The notes: generated by a model from the letters alone, not told the origin. 34,000 bases of DNA from Cereibacter changlensis JA139 (GCF_003034985.1 NZ_PZKG01000036.1:1-34000); one strand, 5' to 3'; counted from the first letter of the stretch, positions 23,778 through 33,220 are shown. Program-made: numbers and translations.

Positions 23778-24476
23778 ATGAATCAGCCGATTGTCCAATC
23801 TTCCGGAGGGGTGACGCTGATCGCCGGCGGCCCCGTGACCCGCCGCGACCTGCGCTTTGCCCTGGCCCGCGCGCCGCTGCTGGTGGCGGCCGATGGCGGC
23901 GGCGACCGGGCGCTGGCCCTGGGCCATGTGCCGGAGGCGGTGATCGGCGATCTCGACTCGCTGTCGGAGGCGGGACGGGCGGTGCTGGGGCAGCGGGTGC
24001 ATCACCTGCCGGATCAGGACAGCACCGACTTCGACAAATGCCTGCGCAGCATCGACGCGCCCTTCGTGCTGGCCTTGGGGGTCGCCGGGGCCCGGATCGA
24101 CCATGGGCTGGCGGTGATGAACGGGCTGGTGCGGCGGGCGGACCGGCTGTGCCTCTTGATCGGGCCGGAGGATGTGGTCTTCGCGGCGCCGCCCGAGATG
24201 CGGCTGCGCATGGCGGTGGGCGAGCGCTTCTCGCTGTTCCCGCTGGCCCCGGTCACCGGGCGCAGCGAGGGGCTGCGCTGGCCGATCGACGGGCTGGATT
24301 TCGCGCCCGACGGGGTGATCGGCACCTCGAACGAGGTCTCGGCTCCGGAGGTGCGGCTCTGCCTCGACGGGCCGGGGATGCTGGTGATGCTGCCGCGCCG
24401 CAGGCTCGACGCGGTGCTCAGCGCGCTGGCGCCGGGAGGACGCGGCCCTGCGCCACGGCGCGCTCGCGGGCGATGA
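23778..24476 (+). CDS. Thiamine pyrophosphokinase
   Basis: This 232-residue enzyme transfers pyrophosphate from ATP to thiamine to make thiamine diphosphate. Visible motifs are VAADGGGDRAL, VIGDLDSLSE and the family hallmark DQDSTDFDKCL, followed by GARIDHGLAVMN and SNEVSAPEVRL in the C-terminal thiamine-binding domain. I chose the ATG at 23778 (MNQPIVQSSGGVTL), which fits the family. However, the best Shine-Dalgarno (GAAGGA, 23721-23726) is ideally placed for an in-frame GTG at 23733, which would add 15 residues. The 3' end overlaps the converging transporter gene by 59 bp. It is divergent from the acidic-protein gene. Confidence 0.9.
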   Translation: MNQPIVQSSGGVTLIAGGPVTRRDLRFALARAPLLVAADGGGDRALALGHVPEAVIGDLDSLSEAGRAVLGQRVHHLPDQDSTDFDKCLRSIDAPFVLALGVAGARIDHGLAVMNGLVRRADRLCLLIGPEDVVFAAPPEMRLRMAVGERFSLFPLAPVTGRSEGLRWPIDGLDFAPDGVIGTSNEVSAPEVRLCLDGPGMLVMLPRRRLDAVLSALAPGGRGPAPRRARGR

Positions 24477-25338
24477 TGTAGAGGCCGGAGCCGGTGATGA
24501 CGCCGATCCCGGCCCAGGTCATCGCATTGGGGAAATCGCCGAAGACGGCGTAGCCGAGGCCGACCGCCGCCACGATCTCGAGATAATGCAGCGGCGCCAG
24601 CGTGGCGGAGGGCGCGAATTTCAGCGCATAGGTCATGCACATGTGGCTCAGCGCCGCCCAGAAGCCGACGCCGAACAGCCAGAGCCAGTCGAGCCCCCGC
24701 GGCATCACCGGGTCGAGCGTCGGGATCGCCAGCAGGTCGGCCGCCAGCATCAGCGGCAGCAGGATCACCAGCCCGGCCAGCGAGGTGTGCAGCTGCATGG
24801 TCACCGGATGCATGCTGCGCGAGATCTGCCGGGTGGCCAGCATGTAGAAGGAGAAGAAGAAGGCGGTGCCGAGCGGCCAGAGCGCCACGAGGCCGAAGGC
24901 GGCGAGCGAGGGCTGGATCACCAGCAGCGCACCGCCGAAGCCGACCACGCTGGCGGCGATCCGGCGCGGCCCGACCTCGTCGCCGAACAGGAGCTTGCCG
25001 AGGATCAGCAGGATGAAGGGCTCGACGAAGGCGATGGCCAGCGCGTCGGCGATCGGCATCACCTGCACCGCGGCGACGAAGCTGTAGGTCGACAGGATCA
25101 GGAACACCGCGCGCAGCAGGATCATCCCGGCGAGCCCGCGCGACATGCGCCAGCCGAGCCGCATCACCAGCACCACCGGCAGCATCAGCGCCGCCTGCAC
25201 CAAGAACCGCGCCGTGGTGATCTGGCCCACCGGGATCGTCGCCGAGGCGAGCTTGGACGAGACATCGAGCAGCGGCGCCAGCACGCAGAAGGCGAGCATC
25301 AGGGCGACGCCCGGCAATATGCGGTCGGTGGAGTGCAT
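24418..25338 (-). CDS. EamA/DMT-family transporter
   Basis: This 306-residue inner-membrane protein has ten hydrophobic segments in two EamA repeats (about 10-140 and 150-290), the layout of drug/metabolite exporters. It begins MHSTDRILPGVALMLAFCVLAPLLDVSS, split here only by my reading of segment 1, and the first repeat contains AIAFVEPFILLILGKLLFGDEV. Substrate cannot be told; relatives export amino acids, riboflavin or metabolites. Its tail overlaps the thiamine pyrophosphokinase gene by 59 bp on the opposite strand. Both reading frames look genuine through the overlap, although the overlapped C-termini are the least conserved parts. Confidence 0.88.
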   Translation of the reverse strand: MHSTDRILPGVALMLAFCVLAPLLDVSSKLASATIPVGQITTARFLVQAALMLPVVLVMRLGWRMSRGLAGMILLRAVFLILSTYSFVAAVQVMPIADALAIAFVEPFILLILGKLLFGDEVGPRRIAASVVGFGGALLVIQPSLAAFGLVALWPLGTAFFFSFYMLATRQISRSMHPVTMQLHTSLAGLVILLPLMLAADLLAIPTLDPVMPRGLDWLWLFGVGFWAALSHMCMTYALKFAPSATLAPLHYLEIVAAVGLGYAVFGDFPNAMTWAGIGVITGSGLYIIARERAVAQGRVLPAPAR

Positions 25339-25401
25339 GACGCAGCGTTAGCTGGCGGAAGCGGGTGCGTAAAGGGGGAATGGCGGGAATGTGGTCGGCC
25401 G

Positions 25402-25441
25402 CCGGGGGCTTCGCGCCCCCGGACCCCCGCGGGATATTTTT
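25402..25441 (+). repeat. Rhodobacterales-type intergenic hairpin with T-tract
   Basis: CCGGGGGC (25402-25409) pairs with GCCCCCGG (25415-25422) around TTCGC. ACCCCCGCGGG and ATATTTTT (25434-25441) follow, and then GGACAGAAAATGAAG. I recall closely similar sequences scattered between genes in this order of bacteria. It lies between two minus-strand genes, yet the terminator-like orientation is plus, so it is unlikely to be simply the terminator of its neighbour. Confidence 0.6.
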
Positions 25442-25473
25442 GGACAGAAAATGAAGGGGAAGGGGCGCGACAG

Positions 25474-26394
25474 TCAGCCGGCGGCCACCAGATCGGCCAG
25501 CAGGTCGCGGCAGCGGGCGGCGGCGGGGGAGAGGCGGCGGTCGCGCAGGGTGATGAGCGAGTAGGGCTCCACCGTGATCCGGTCCTGCAAGGGCAGCACC
25601 GCGAGGCTGGCGTGGCCGGCGGTCAGCAGGGCGGCGACCTCCTGGCTGACCGGGGTCACCGCCTCGGGGCCTTGCAGCAGGGCGAGCACCATCAGGAGCG
25701 AGGAGGTGTTGATGACATTGCGCGGCAGGGGCGCGCCGCGGGCGAGGAAGGCCTCCTCCATGGCGCGGCGGATCGGCGAGCCGGGGCCCTGGATCACCCA
25801 GTCGTTGTCGGCGAGATCGGCGAGGCCCGGCGGGCGGGCGAAGCCGGGGTGGGCGATGTTGGCGACGATGCTGACCTGCTCGCCGCGCGCCCGGCGAAGG
25901 GTCAGCGCGCCGGGCGACATGCCGACCGGGACGCGGGAGAGGATCATATCGTGCCTGAGCGACAGGAGCCCCGCCATCAGCGTGTCGCTGGTCGAGACCT
26001 CGACATGCAGCTCCACCTCGGGAGCGCTGCGGCGCAGGTGGCGGATCGCCGGGGCGACATAGCCGACCGCGGCGCCGGTCACCGCGCCGATCCGCACCAC
26101 GCCGCCGAGGCCGGAGCGCAGCCGGTCCACCTCGGCCGAGGCGTCGTTCAACTCGTCGAGGATGTTGCGGGCGCGGCGGGCGAGGCTTTCGCCGATATCG
26201 GTCACCAGCATGCCCTTGGGATGCCGCTCGAACAGCGCGGCGCCGACCCGGTCCTCGGCCTCGGCCAGAGTGCGCGAGGCGGCGGGCTGGGTCATGCCGA
26301 GGAGGTCTGCGGCGACCGAGAGCTGGCCCTGCTCGGCGATGGCCGCGATCAGCCGCAGGTGCTTGAGGTGCAGGCGGGCGGCGAGGGCAGACAT
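25474..26394 (-). CDS. gbpR: LysR-family regulator, probable sugar-responsive GbpR/GguR type
   Basis: This 306-residue regulator has an N-terminal winged helix-turn-helix ([20 protein letters not shown], then [18 protein letters not shown], about residues 10-65) and a two-lobed effector domain. It is divergent from chvE, the arrangement of galactose/arabinose-responsive GbpR-like regulators, so it probably controls the chvE-ggu-araD operon in response to a sugar or sugar acid. The start is uncertain: ATG 26394 ([15 protein letters not shown]) gives the usual short lead-in with GGAAA upstream. ATG 26406 and GTG 26427 are in frame. The specific effector is inferred from context. Confidence 0.82.
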   Translation of the reverse strand: MSALAARLHLKHLRLIAAIAEQGQLSVAADLLGMTQPAASRTLAEAEDRVGAALFERHPKGMLVTDIGESLARRARNILDELNDASAEVDRLRSGLGGVVRIGAVTGAAVGYVAPAIRHLRRSAPEVELHVEVSTSDTLMAGLLSLRHDMILSRVPVGMSPGALTLRRARGEQVSIVANIAHPGFARPPGLADLADNDWVIQGPGSPIRRAMEEAFLARGAPLPRNVINTSSLLMVLALLQGPEAVTPVSQEVAALLTAGHASLAVLPLQDRITVEPYSLITLRDRRLSPAAARCRDLLADLVAAG

Positions 26395-26429
26395 ACCGGT
26401 TTCCATATGCAGATCATCCGAAATCACAT

Positions 26430-26459
26430 TTGCACGGTATGGTTTCCCGCGTCTACTCT
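26430..26459 (+). promoter_or_regulatory. Candidate chvE promoter
   Basis: TTGCAC (26430-26435) and TACTCT (26454-26459) are 18 bp apart and 90 bp upstream of chvE. TGCA motifs at 26408 and 26431 bracket an AT-richer stretch just upstream (GATCATCCGAAATCACATT), a plausible site for the divergent LysR regulator. The motif match is modest. Confidence 0.35.
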
Positions 26460-26549
26460 GCCGCTACGGATCAGCATGGTCCGGCGACAACAGGCACTGG
26501 AGCCGCGGGAGGAGAAGCCGCCGGCAGCCAGCGTCAGGGGAGGACAACC

Positions 26550-27617
26550 ATGAAGAGTTTCACGTCGGTTCTGGCGTCGCTTGCGCTTGGGGCCGCGGTG
26601 TCTGCGGCGCCTGCGCTGGCGCAGGACAAGGGCACCGTCGGCATCGCGATGCCCACCAAATCCTCGGCCCGCTGGATCTCGGACGGCGAGTCGATGGTCG
26701 AGCAGTTCACCGCGGCGGGCTATGCCACGGACCTGCAATATGCCGAGGACGACATCCCGAACCAGCTTGCCCAGATCGAGAACATGATCACCAAGGGCGT
26801 CAACGTGCTGGTGATCGCGGCCATCGACGGCACCACGCTGTCGAACGCGCTGGAGAATGCCGCGGCCTCCGACATCAAGGTGATCGCCTATGACCGGCTG
26901 ATCCGCGACTCTGGCAACGTCGACTATTACGCCACCTTCGACAACTTCAAGGTGGGCGTGCAGCAGGCGACGAGCCTCGTGAACGGGATGAAGGAGCGGT
27001 TCCCGGATGTGAAGCCGTGGAACGTGGAGCTCTTCGGCGGCTCGCCCGACGACAACAACGCCTTCTTCTTCTACGACGGCGCCATGTCGGTGCTGCAGCC
27101 GATGATCGATGCGGGCGACATCGTCATCCCCTCCGGGCAGATGGGGATGGATCAGGTCGGCACGCTGCGCTGGGATGGCGCGGTGGCGCAGGCGCGGATG
27201 GATAACCTGCTGTCGGCGAATTACACCGACAAGGCGCTGCATGGCGCGCTCAGCCCCTATGACGGGCTGTCCATCGGCATCCTGTCGTCGCTGAAGGGCG
27301 TGGGCTACGGGTCGGGCGATCTGGCGATGCCGATCGTCTCGGGTCAGGACGCCGAGCTGCAGTCGATCAAGTCGATCATCGCGGGCGAGCAGTATTCGAC
27401 GGTGTTCAAGGACACGCGCGAACTGGCGCGGGTGACGGTGGGCATGGTCGATGCGCTGCTGCAGGGCGGCGAGCCGGAGATCAACGACACCGAGACCTAT
27501 GACAACGGGGTGAAGGTGGTGCCGTCCTACCTGCTAGAGCCGGTGTCGGTCGATGCGACCAACTACCAGCAGATCGTGATCGACTCGGGCTATCACAAGG
27601 CCGAAGACCTGAAGTGA
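26550..27617 (+). CDS. chvE: ChvE-type periplasmic sugar-binding protein
   Basis: This 355-residue protein has a signal peptide ([20 protein letters not shown], cleavage after ALA at about residue 24). The type I periplasmic binding fold follows ([41 protein letters not shown]). The sequence matches the ChvE/multiple-sugar-binding family that captures arabinose, galactose, glucose or xylose. In Agrobacterium ChvE also feeds virulence and chemotaxis sensing; no such partner is visible here. The ATG at 26550 follows GGGGAGGA. It heads the gguAB operon and is followed by a strong hairpin. Confidence 0.94.
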   Translation: MKSFTSVLASLALGAAVSAAPALAQDKGTVGIAMPTKSSARWISDGESMVEQFTAAGYATDLQYAEDDIPNQLAQIENMITKGVNVLVIAAIDGTTLSNALENAAASDIKVIAYDRLIRDSGNVDYYATFDNFKVGVQQATSLVNGMKERFPDVKPWNVELFGGSPDDNNAFFFYDGAMSVLQPMIDAGDIVIPSGQMGMDQVGTLRWDGAVAQARMDNLLSANYTDKALHGALSPYDGLSIGILSSLKGVGYGSGDLAMPIVSGQDAELQSIKSIIAGEQYSTVFKDTRELARVTVGMVDALLQGGEPEINDTETYDNGVKVVPSYLLEPVSVDATNYQQIVIDSGYHKAEDLK

Positions 27618-27625
27618 CGCGCGCA

Positions 27626-27652
27626 GGCCCCGCCCCCGCGCGGGACGGGGCC
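27626..27652 (+). promoter_or_regulatory. Intercistronic hairpin between chvE and gguA
   Basis: GGCCCCG (27626-27632) pairs with CGGGGCC (27646-27652), and the inner CCCGCGCGGG (27635-27644) extends the structure. There is no T-tract. It parallels the hairpin after the other binding-protein gene at 12102-12131 and probably favours chvE mRNA over the downstream transporter genes. Confidence 0.65.
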
Positions 27653-27675
27653 GCCTTCGACGAATGGAATGCACC

Positions 27676-29211
27676 ATGGTCCCCATCCTCGAGATGCGCG
27701 GCATCACCAAGACCTTTCCCGGCGTCAAGGCGCTGGACAACGTGACCCTGAGCGTAGTGCCCGGCGAGATCCATGCGCTGGTGGGCGAGAACGGGGCGGG
27801 CAAGTCGACGCTGATGAAGGTGCTGTCGGGCGTCTATCCGCATGGCAGCTACGAGGGCTCGATCCTGTTCGAGGGCGAGGAATGCCGCTTCGCCGGCATC
27901 CACGACTCGGAGGCGAAGGGCATCATCATCATCCATCAGGAGCTGGCGCTGGTGCCGCTCCTGTCGATCGCCGAGAACATCTATCTCGGCAACGAGATCA
28001 CCCGGCGCGGCGTGATCGACTGGCAGGAGACCTGGAAGCGCACCGAGGCGCTCTTGGCCAAGGTCGGCCTGCGCGAGAGCCCGCAGGCGCGGATCGACAC
28101 GCTGGGGGTGGGCAAGCAGCAGCTGGTGGAGATCGCCAAGGCGCTGTCGAAGAAGGTGAAGCTCCTGATCCTCGACGAGCCGACGGCGGCGCTGCAGGAA
28201 AACGACAGTGCCACGCTCTTGGAGCTGCTCCTTGAGTTCAAGGCGCAGGGGATCACCTCGATCCTCATCAGCCACAAGCTGAACGAGATTTCCCGCGTCG
28301 CCGACCGGCTGACCGTGCTGCGCGACGGGGCTACCGTCTCGGGGATGGAGCGGGGCGAGATCACCGAGAACCGGATCATCCGCGACATGGTGGGGCGCGA
28401 CATGGCGCATCGCTATCCGGCACGCGAGCCGCGGATCGGCGAGGTGCTGATGCAGGTGAAGGACTGGTCGGTCTGGCACCCGTTGCATTCGGACCGGCAG
28501 GTGATCCGCGATTGCAGCCTCACCGTCCGGCGCGGCGAGGTGGTGGGCATCGCCGGCCTGATGGGCGCGGGGCGGACCGAATTCGCCATGAGCCTGTTCG
28601 GGCGGAGCTGGGGCGCGAAGATCAGTGGCGAGGTGACGATCGGCGGCAAGCCGGCGGATCTGAGCTCGGTGCCCGCCGCGATCAATGCCGGGCTTGCCTA
28701 TGTCACCGAGGACCGCAAGGCGCTGGGACTCGTGCTGGACGAGACCATCCTGCGCAACACCTCGATGGCGAACCTGCCCGGCGTTTCCAGTCGGGGGGTG
28801 ATCGACGCCAACCGCGAGCGGCGGGTGGCCGAGGATTACAAGAGCCAGCTGAACACCCGCACGCCGACGGTCTTCCAGCGGGTGGTGAACCTTTCGGGAG
28901 GCAACCAGCAGAAGGTGGTGCTGGCGAAATGGCTCTTCACCGATCCCGATGTGCTGATCCTCGACGAGCCGACCCGCGGCATCGACGTGGGGGCGAAGTT
29001 CGAGATCTATTCGATCATCAACACGCTGGCCGATCAGGGCCGCGGGGTGATCCTGATCTCGTCGGAGATGCCCGAGCTGCTGGGCATCTGCGACCGGATC
29101 TACGTGATGAACAAGGGGGCCTTCGTCGGCGAGTTCGACCGCGCCGAGGCCAGTCAGGAGCGGATCATGGAGAGCATCATGGCCGGTGACCGCGTGGCGG
29201 AGGGCAACTGA
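27676..29211 (+). CDS. gguA: Sugar ABC transporter ATPase GguA (MmsA type)
   Basis: This 511-residue protein has tandem ABC domains that energise sugar import. The first has an intact Walker A (GENGAGKST), signature-like [14 protein letters not shown] and Walker [12 protein letters not shown]. The second has the degenerate Walker A typical of the family ([10 protein letters not shown]) but a full [15 protein letters not shown] and [13 protein letters not shown]. The start at 27676 ([16 protein letters not shown]) fits relatives; ATG 27664 adds four residues. The stop overlaps gguB by one base (TGATG). Confidence 0.94.
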   Translation: MVPILEMRGITKTFPGVKALDNVTLSVVPGEIHALVGENGAGKSTLMKVLSGVYPHGSYEGSILFEGEECRFAGIHDSEAKGIIIIHQELALVPLLSIAENIYLGNEITRRGVIDWQETWKRTEALLAKVGLRESPQARIDTLGVGKQQLVEIAKALSKKVKLLILDEPTAALQENDSATLLELLLEFKAQGITSILISHKLNEISRVADRLTVLRDGATVSGMERGEITENRIIRDMVGRDMAHRYPAREPRIGEVLMQVKDWSVWHPLHSDRQVIRDCSLTVRRGEVVGIAGLMGAGRTEFAMSLFGRSWGAKISGEVTIGGKPADLSSVPAAINAGLAYVTEDRKALGLVLDETILRNTSMANLPGVSSRGVIDANRERRVAEDYKSQLNTRTPTVFQRVVNLSGGNQQKVVLAKWLFTDPDVLILDEPTRGIDVGAKFEIYSIINTLADQGRGVILISSEMPELLGICDRIYVMNKGAFVGEFDRAEASQERIMESIMAGDRVAEGN

Positions 29212-30419
29212 TGGCGGATGTCGCGAAACCGCAGGACAGCCGGTCGGCCATGACCTATCTGCGGCACCACATGCGCGAATACGGCATGTTGCTGGCGCTG
29301 GTGGCCATCATGGTCTTCTTCCAGATCCAGACCGGCGGCACGCTGATGCGGCCTGTGAACCTGACCAACCTGTTCCTGCAGAACAGCTACATCATCATCA
29401 TGGCGCTGGGGATGCTGCTGGTGATCGTGGCGGGGCATATCGACCTGTCTGTGGGCTCGGTCGCGGGCTTCATCGGCGCCTTCGCCGCCGTCGCCATGGT
29501 GAACTGGGACCTGCACCCGCTTGTCGTGATCGTGCTGAGCCTCGGGCTCGGCACGCTGATCGGGGCGGCGCAGGGCTATTGGGTGGCCTATTGGAAGATC
29601 CCCTCCTTCATCGTGACGCTGGCGGGGATGCTGGTGTTCCGCGGGGCGACGCTGTGGCTGTTGAACGGCAAGTCGGTCGGGCCGTTCTCCAAGGGGTTCC
29701 AGTCGCTCTCCACCGGCTTCGTGCCCGACTTCCTGCCCTTCGTCGCCCCGATGCTGGGGATGGAGCGGCTGAACGGCTTCGCGCTGGCGGTGGGGGTGGC
29801 GATCGTCGCCGCGATCCTCTGGCTGCAGATCGGCGCCCGGGCGCGGGCGGCGGCCTACGGCATGGCGGATGAGCCCTTCGGCTTCTTTGTCGGGCGCAAT
29901 CTGGTGGTGGGGGCGGCGATCCTCTATGTCACCTGGCTGCTCGCCACCTTCCGGGGCATCCCGAACGTGCTGGTGACCATGGGCATCCTCATCGTGCTCT
30001 ACATGTTCGTCACCAACTCGACCACGGTCGGTCGCCGCATCTATGCGATCGGCGGCAACGAGAAGGCGGCGAAGCTGTCGGGCATCAAGACCGAGCGGCT
30101 GACCTTCCTCGCCTTCGCCAACATGGGGTTCCTCGCAGCGCTGGCCGGGCTGATCTTCGCCGCGCGGCTGAACACCGCGACGCCCAAGGCGGGGGTGTCC
30201 TTCGAACTCGACGTGATCGCGGCGGTCTTCATCGGCGGGGCCTCGATGTCGGGCGGGGTGGGGACCATCGTCGGCGCGGTCGTCGGCGCCTTCATCATGG
30301 GGGTGATGAACAACGGCATGTCGATCATCGGCATCGGCATCGACTATCAGCAGGTCATCAAGGGGCTGGTGCTGCTGGCGGCGGTGATCTTCGATGTCTA
30401 CAACAAATCCAAATCCTGA
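29211..30419 (+). CDS. gguB: Sugar ABC transporter permease GguB
   Basis: This 402-residue inner-membrane permease of the ribose/xylose (BPD_transp_2) class has about ten hydrophobic segments. Family sequences include VAGHIDLSVGSVAGF, the Gly-rich FIVTLAGMLVFRG and the coupling loop RRIYAIGGNEKAAKLSGI, with VFIGGASMSGGVGT near the end. It forms the channel for the ChvE-GguA system. The ATG at 29211 overlaps the gguA stop by one base, implying coupled translation. Eight bases separate its stop from gguC. Confidence 0.94.
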   Translation: MADVAKPQDSRSAMTYLRHHMREYGMLLALVAIMVFFQIQTGGTLMRPVNLTNLFLQNSYIIIMALGMLLVIVAGHIDLSVGSVAGFIGAFAAVAMVNWDLHPLVVIVLSLGLGTLIGAAQGYWVAYWKIPSFIVTLAGMLVFRGATLWLLNGKSVGPFSKGFQSLSTGFVPDFLPFVAPMLGMERLNGFALAVGVAIVAAILWLQIGARARAAAYGMADEPFGFFVGRNLVVGAAILYVTWLLATFRGIPNVLVTMGILIVLYMFVTNSTTVGRRIYAIGGNEKAAKLSGIKTERLTFLAFANMGFLAALAGLIFAARLNTATPKAGVSFELDVIAAVFIGGASMSGGVGTIVGAVVGAFIMGVMNNGMSIIGIGIDYQQVIKGLVLLAAVIFDVYNKSKS

Positions 30420-30426
30420 GGACCTT

Positions 30427-31389
30427 ATGCATCTGAGCCAGTTGATCGGTGGCGGCGTGATCTGCCGCGAGGGGACGACCGCCTTCGCGGTGCCGGGGGC
30501 GGGGACGATCCTCGAGCTGGCGCAGGAGGCGGTCGCCACGGGCGGGCGGCTGGCCGAGGTGGTGGCGGCGCGCGGGCAGGGCGAGGCGGTGGATCTGGCG
30601 GCGCTGCTGGCGGCGGGCTGGCTCGACTGCCCGCTGCGCCATCCCGATCCGGCGCATATGCATGTCACGGGCACCGGGCTCACCCATCTCGGCAGCGCCT
30701 CGGTGCGGGATGCCATGCATGCCGATGTCACCGGCATGACCGACAGCATGAAGATGTTCCGCATGGGGATCGAGGGCGGCAAGCCCGCCGATGGCGTCGG
30801 CGTGCAGCCGGAGTGGTTCTACAAGGGCAGCGGCGTCATGGCGACGGGGCCGGGGCAGCCGCTGGTCTCGCCGTCCTTCGCGCTGGACGGCGGCGAGGAG
30901 CCGGAGATCGCGGCCTTCTACCTGATCGGAGAGGACGGCACGCCGCACCGGATCGGCTTCAGCCTCGCCAACGAGTTCTCCGACCATGTGACCGAGCGGA
31001 TCAACTATCTCTACCTCGCCCATTCCAAGCTGCGCCCGGCTTCCTTCGGGCCGGAGCTGCTGGTGGGCGACCTGCCCGCCGACGTGCGCGGCATGAGCCG
31101 GGTCCGGCGCGACGGCGCGGTGATCTGGGAGAAACCGTTCCTGTCGGGCGAGGCGAACATGTCGCACAGCCTCGCAAATCTGGAACATCACCACTTCAAA
31201 TACGGGCTCTTCCGCCAACCGGGCGATCTGCATGTGCATATGTTCGGCACGGCGACGCTCTCCTATGCCGATGGCATCCGCACCGAGGCGGGCGACGAGT
31301 TCGAGATCGAGGCGGAGGCCTTCGGCCTGCCGCTCACCAACCGGCTGACGATTGCTGCGGACGATGTTCCGCAGGTGCATGTGCTCTGA
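30427..31389 (+). CDS. gguC: GguC-family protein, fumarylacetoacetate-hydrolase-like
   Basis: This 320-residue cytoplasmic protein belongs to the GguC family, long known next to chvE-gguAB but not assigned a firm reaction there. A fumarylacetoacetate-hydrolase-like segment is seen at GFSLANEFSDHVTE, preceded by GVGVQPEWFYKGSG. The family is linked by context to 2-keto-3-deoxy sugar acids, the product of the dehydratase encoded next door, so dehydration or hydrolysis of 2-keto-3-deoxy-arabonate is a reasonable inference. The ATG at 30427 is preceded by GAGGA overlapping the gguB stop region. Translation of MSTTNPNPEDL upstream is not needed. Confidence 0.85.
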   Translation: MHLSQLIGGGVICREGTTAFAVPGAGTILELAQEAVATGGRLAEVVAARGQGEAVDLAALLAAGWLDCPLRHPDPAHMHVTGTGLTHLGSASVRDAMHADVTGMTDSMKMFRMGIEGGKPADGVGVQPEWFYKGSGVMATGPGQPLVSPSFALDGGEEPEIAAFYLIGEDGTPHRIGFSLANEFSDHVTERINYLYLAHSKLRPASFGPELLVGDLPADVRGMSRVRRDGAVIWEKPFLSGEANMSHSLANLEHHHFKYGLFRQPGDLHVHMFGTATLSYADGIRTEAGDEFEIEAEAFGLPLTNRLTIAADDVPQVHVL

Positions 31390-31426
31390 AAGGACAGGCG
31401 CGGACCGCGCTGCGAAAGGATTGACG

Positions 31427-33169
31427 ATGACCTTCACCCCCGCCCCCTGGCCCCGCAAGCTGCGCTCGCAGGAGTGGTTCGGCGGCGCCACCAAGGACGC
31501 GATCTATCATCGCTCCTGGATGAAGAACCAAGGCCTGCCCGCCGACCTGTTCGACGGGCGTCCGGTGATCGGCATCTGCAACACCTGGAGCCAGCTCACC
31601 CCCTGCAACGCCCATCTGCGCGATCTGGCCGAGCGCGTGGCGCATGGCATCTACGAGGCGGGCGGGCTGCCGATGGAGTTCCCGGTGATGTCGCCGTCGG
31701 AATCGGCCTTCCGGCCGACGGCGATGATGTTCCGCAACCTTTGCGCCATGGATGTGGAGGAGAGCCTGCGCGGCCAGCCGATCGACGGGGTGGTGCTGCT
31801 CGCGGGCTGCGACAAGACCACGCCCGCGCTCTTGATGGGGGCGGCGAGCGTGGACATTCCGGCGATCCTCGTTTCGGGCGGGCCGATGCTGAACGGCTAT
31901 TTCCGCGGTGAGCGGGTTGGATCGGGCACGCATCTGTGGAAATTCTCCGAAGCGGTGAAGGCGGGCGAGATGACGGCGGCGGAATTCGTCGAGGCGGAAG
32001 CCTCGATGAGCCGGTCGGCCGGGGCCTGCAACACGATGGGCACCGCCTCGACCATGGCGAGCATGGCCGAGGCGCTGGGGATGGCGCTGTCGGGCAACGC
32101 GGCGATCCCGGCGGTGGATTCGCGGCGGCGCGTGATGGCGCATCTGACCGGGAGACGCATCGTGCAGATGGTGAAGGACGATCTGAAACCCTCCGACATC
32201 ATGACCCGCGCCGCCTTCGAGAATGCGATGCGGGTGAACGGTGCGATCGGCGGCTCGACCAATGCGGTGATCCACCTGTTGGCCATGGCCGGGCGCGTCG
32301 GGCTCGACCTGACGCTGGATGACTGGGACGTGCAGGGGCGGGACATTCCGACCATCGTCAACCTGATGCCCTCGGGCGCCTATCTGATGGAGGAGTTTTT
32401 CTATGCCGGCGGCCTGCCGGTGGTGATCCGCATGCTGGGCGAGGCGGGCAAGCTGAACCGCGATGCGCTCACCGTCTCCGGCGGCTCGATCTGGGACGAG
32501 GTGAAGGAGGTGCGGAACTGGAACGAGGACGTGATCCGCCCGGTGGAGCACGCCCTGACCCAGCAGGGCGGCATCGCGGTGCTGCGCGGCAACCTTGCGC
32601 CGGATGGCGCGGTGCTGAAGCCTTCGGCCGCCACGCCGCATCTGATGCAGCACCGGGGAAGGGCGGTCGTCTTCGAGGACATCGACGATTACAAGGCGCG
32701 GATCGAGGACGAGGCGCTGGAGATCGACGAGACCTGCGTCATGGTGCTGAAGAACTGCGGCCCGCGCGGCTATCCGGGCATGGCCGAGGTGGGCAACATG
32801 GGCCTGCCGCCGAAGGTGCTCAGGAAGGGGATCACCGACATGGTGCGGATCTCGGATGCGCGCATGTCGGGCACGGCCTACGGCACGGTGGTGCTGCATG
32901 TCTCGCCCGAGGCGGCGCGCGGCGGCACGCTGGCGCTGGTGCGCAGCGGGGATTTCATCGAGCTGGACGTCGCCGGGCGGCGGCTGCATCTGGAGGTGTC
33001 GGAGGAGGAGCTGGCGCGGCGGCGGGCGGAGTGGGTGAACCCGGTGACGCGGCCGAACGGGGGCTATGCGCAGCTCTACCACGACCATGTGCAGGGCGCC
33101 GATACCGGGGCGGACCTCGATTTCCTCGTCGGCTGCCGGGGCAATGCGGTGGCCCGCGAGAGCCACTGA
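31427..33169 (+). CDS. araD: L-arabinonate dehydratase (IlvD/EDD family)
   Basis: This 580-residue Fe-S dehydratase converts L-arabinonate to 2-keto-3-deoxy-L-arabinonate. Cluster ligands are Cys60 (LTPCN), Cys128 (AGCDKTTP) and Cys201 (GACNTMGT). Lys130 corresponds to the carbamylated lysine and Ser481/Thr483 (RMSGTAYG) to the catalytic serine and threonine. All are offset by one from the Rhizobium leguminosarum enzyme (C59, C127, C200, S480, T482), strongly supporting the assignment over dihydroxy-acid or phosphogluconate dehydratase. D-fuconate or D-xylonate may also be substrates. The ATG at 31427 follows AAAGGA. It is the last gene of the chvE operon; no pathway dehydrogenases are nearby. 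Confidence 0.92.
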   Translation: MTFTPAPWPRKLRSQEWFGGATKDAIYHRSWMKNQGLPADLFDGRPVIGICNTWSQLTPCNAHLRDLAERVAHGIYEAGGLPMEFPVMSPSESAFRPTAMMFRNLCAMDVEESLRGQPIDGVVLLAGCDKTTPALLMGAASVDIPAILVSGGPMLNGYFRGERVGSGTHLWKFSEAVKAGEMTAAEFVEAEASMSRSAGACNTMGTASTMASMAEALGMALSGNAAIPAVDSRRRVMAHLTGRRIVQMVKDDLKPSDIMTRAAFENAMRVNGAIGGSTNAVIHLLAMAGRVGLDLTLDDWDVQGRDIPTIVNLMPSGAYLMEEFFYAGGLPVVIRMLGEAGKLNRDALTVSGGSIWDEVKEVRNWNEDVIRPVEHALTQQGGIAVLRGNLAPDGAVLKPSAATPHLMQHRGRAVVFEDIDDYKARIEDEALEIDETCVMVLKNCGPRGYPGMAEVGNMGLPPKVLRKGITDMVRISDARMSGTAYGTVVLHVSPEAARGGTLALVRSGDFIELDVAGRRLHLEVSEEELARRRAEWVNPVTRPNGGYAQLYHDHVQGADTGADLDFLVGCRGNAVARESH

Positions 33170-33220
33170 GACAGGGGCGGGAGCGGTTTCTTCCGCTGCC
33201 GCCGCTCGGGGGGACGGCCC

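Noticed and set aside
24586-26553. A 655-codon plus-strand open frame across the EamA and LysR genes
   Set aside because: Gln/Arg/His-rich shadow translation opposite two genes with clear family features.
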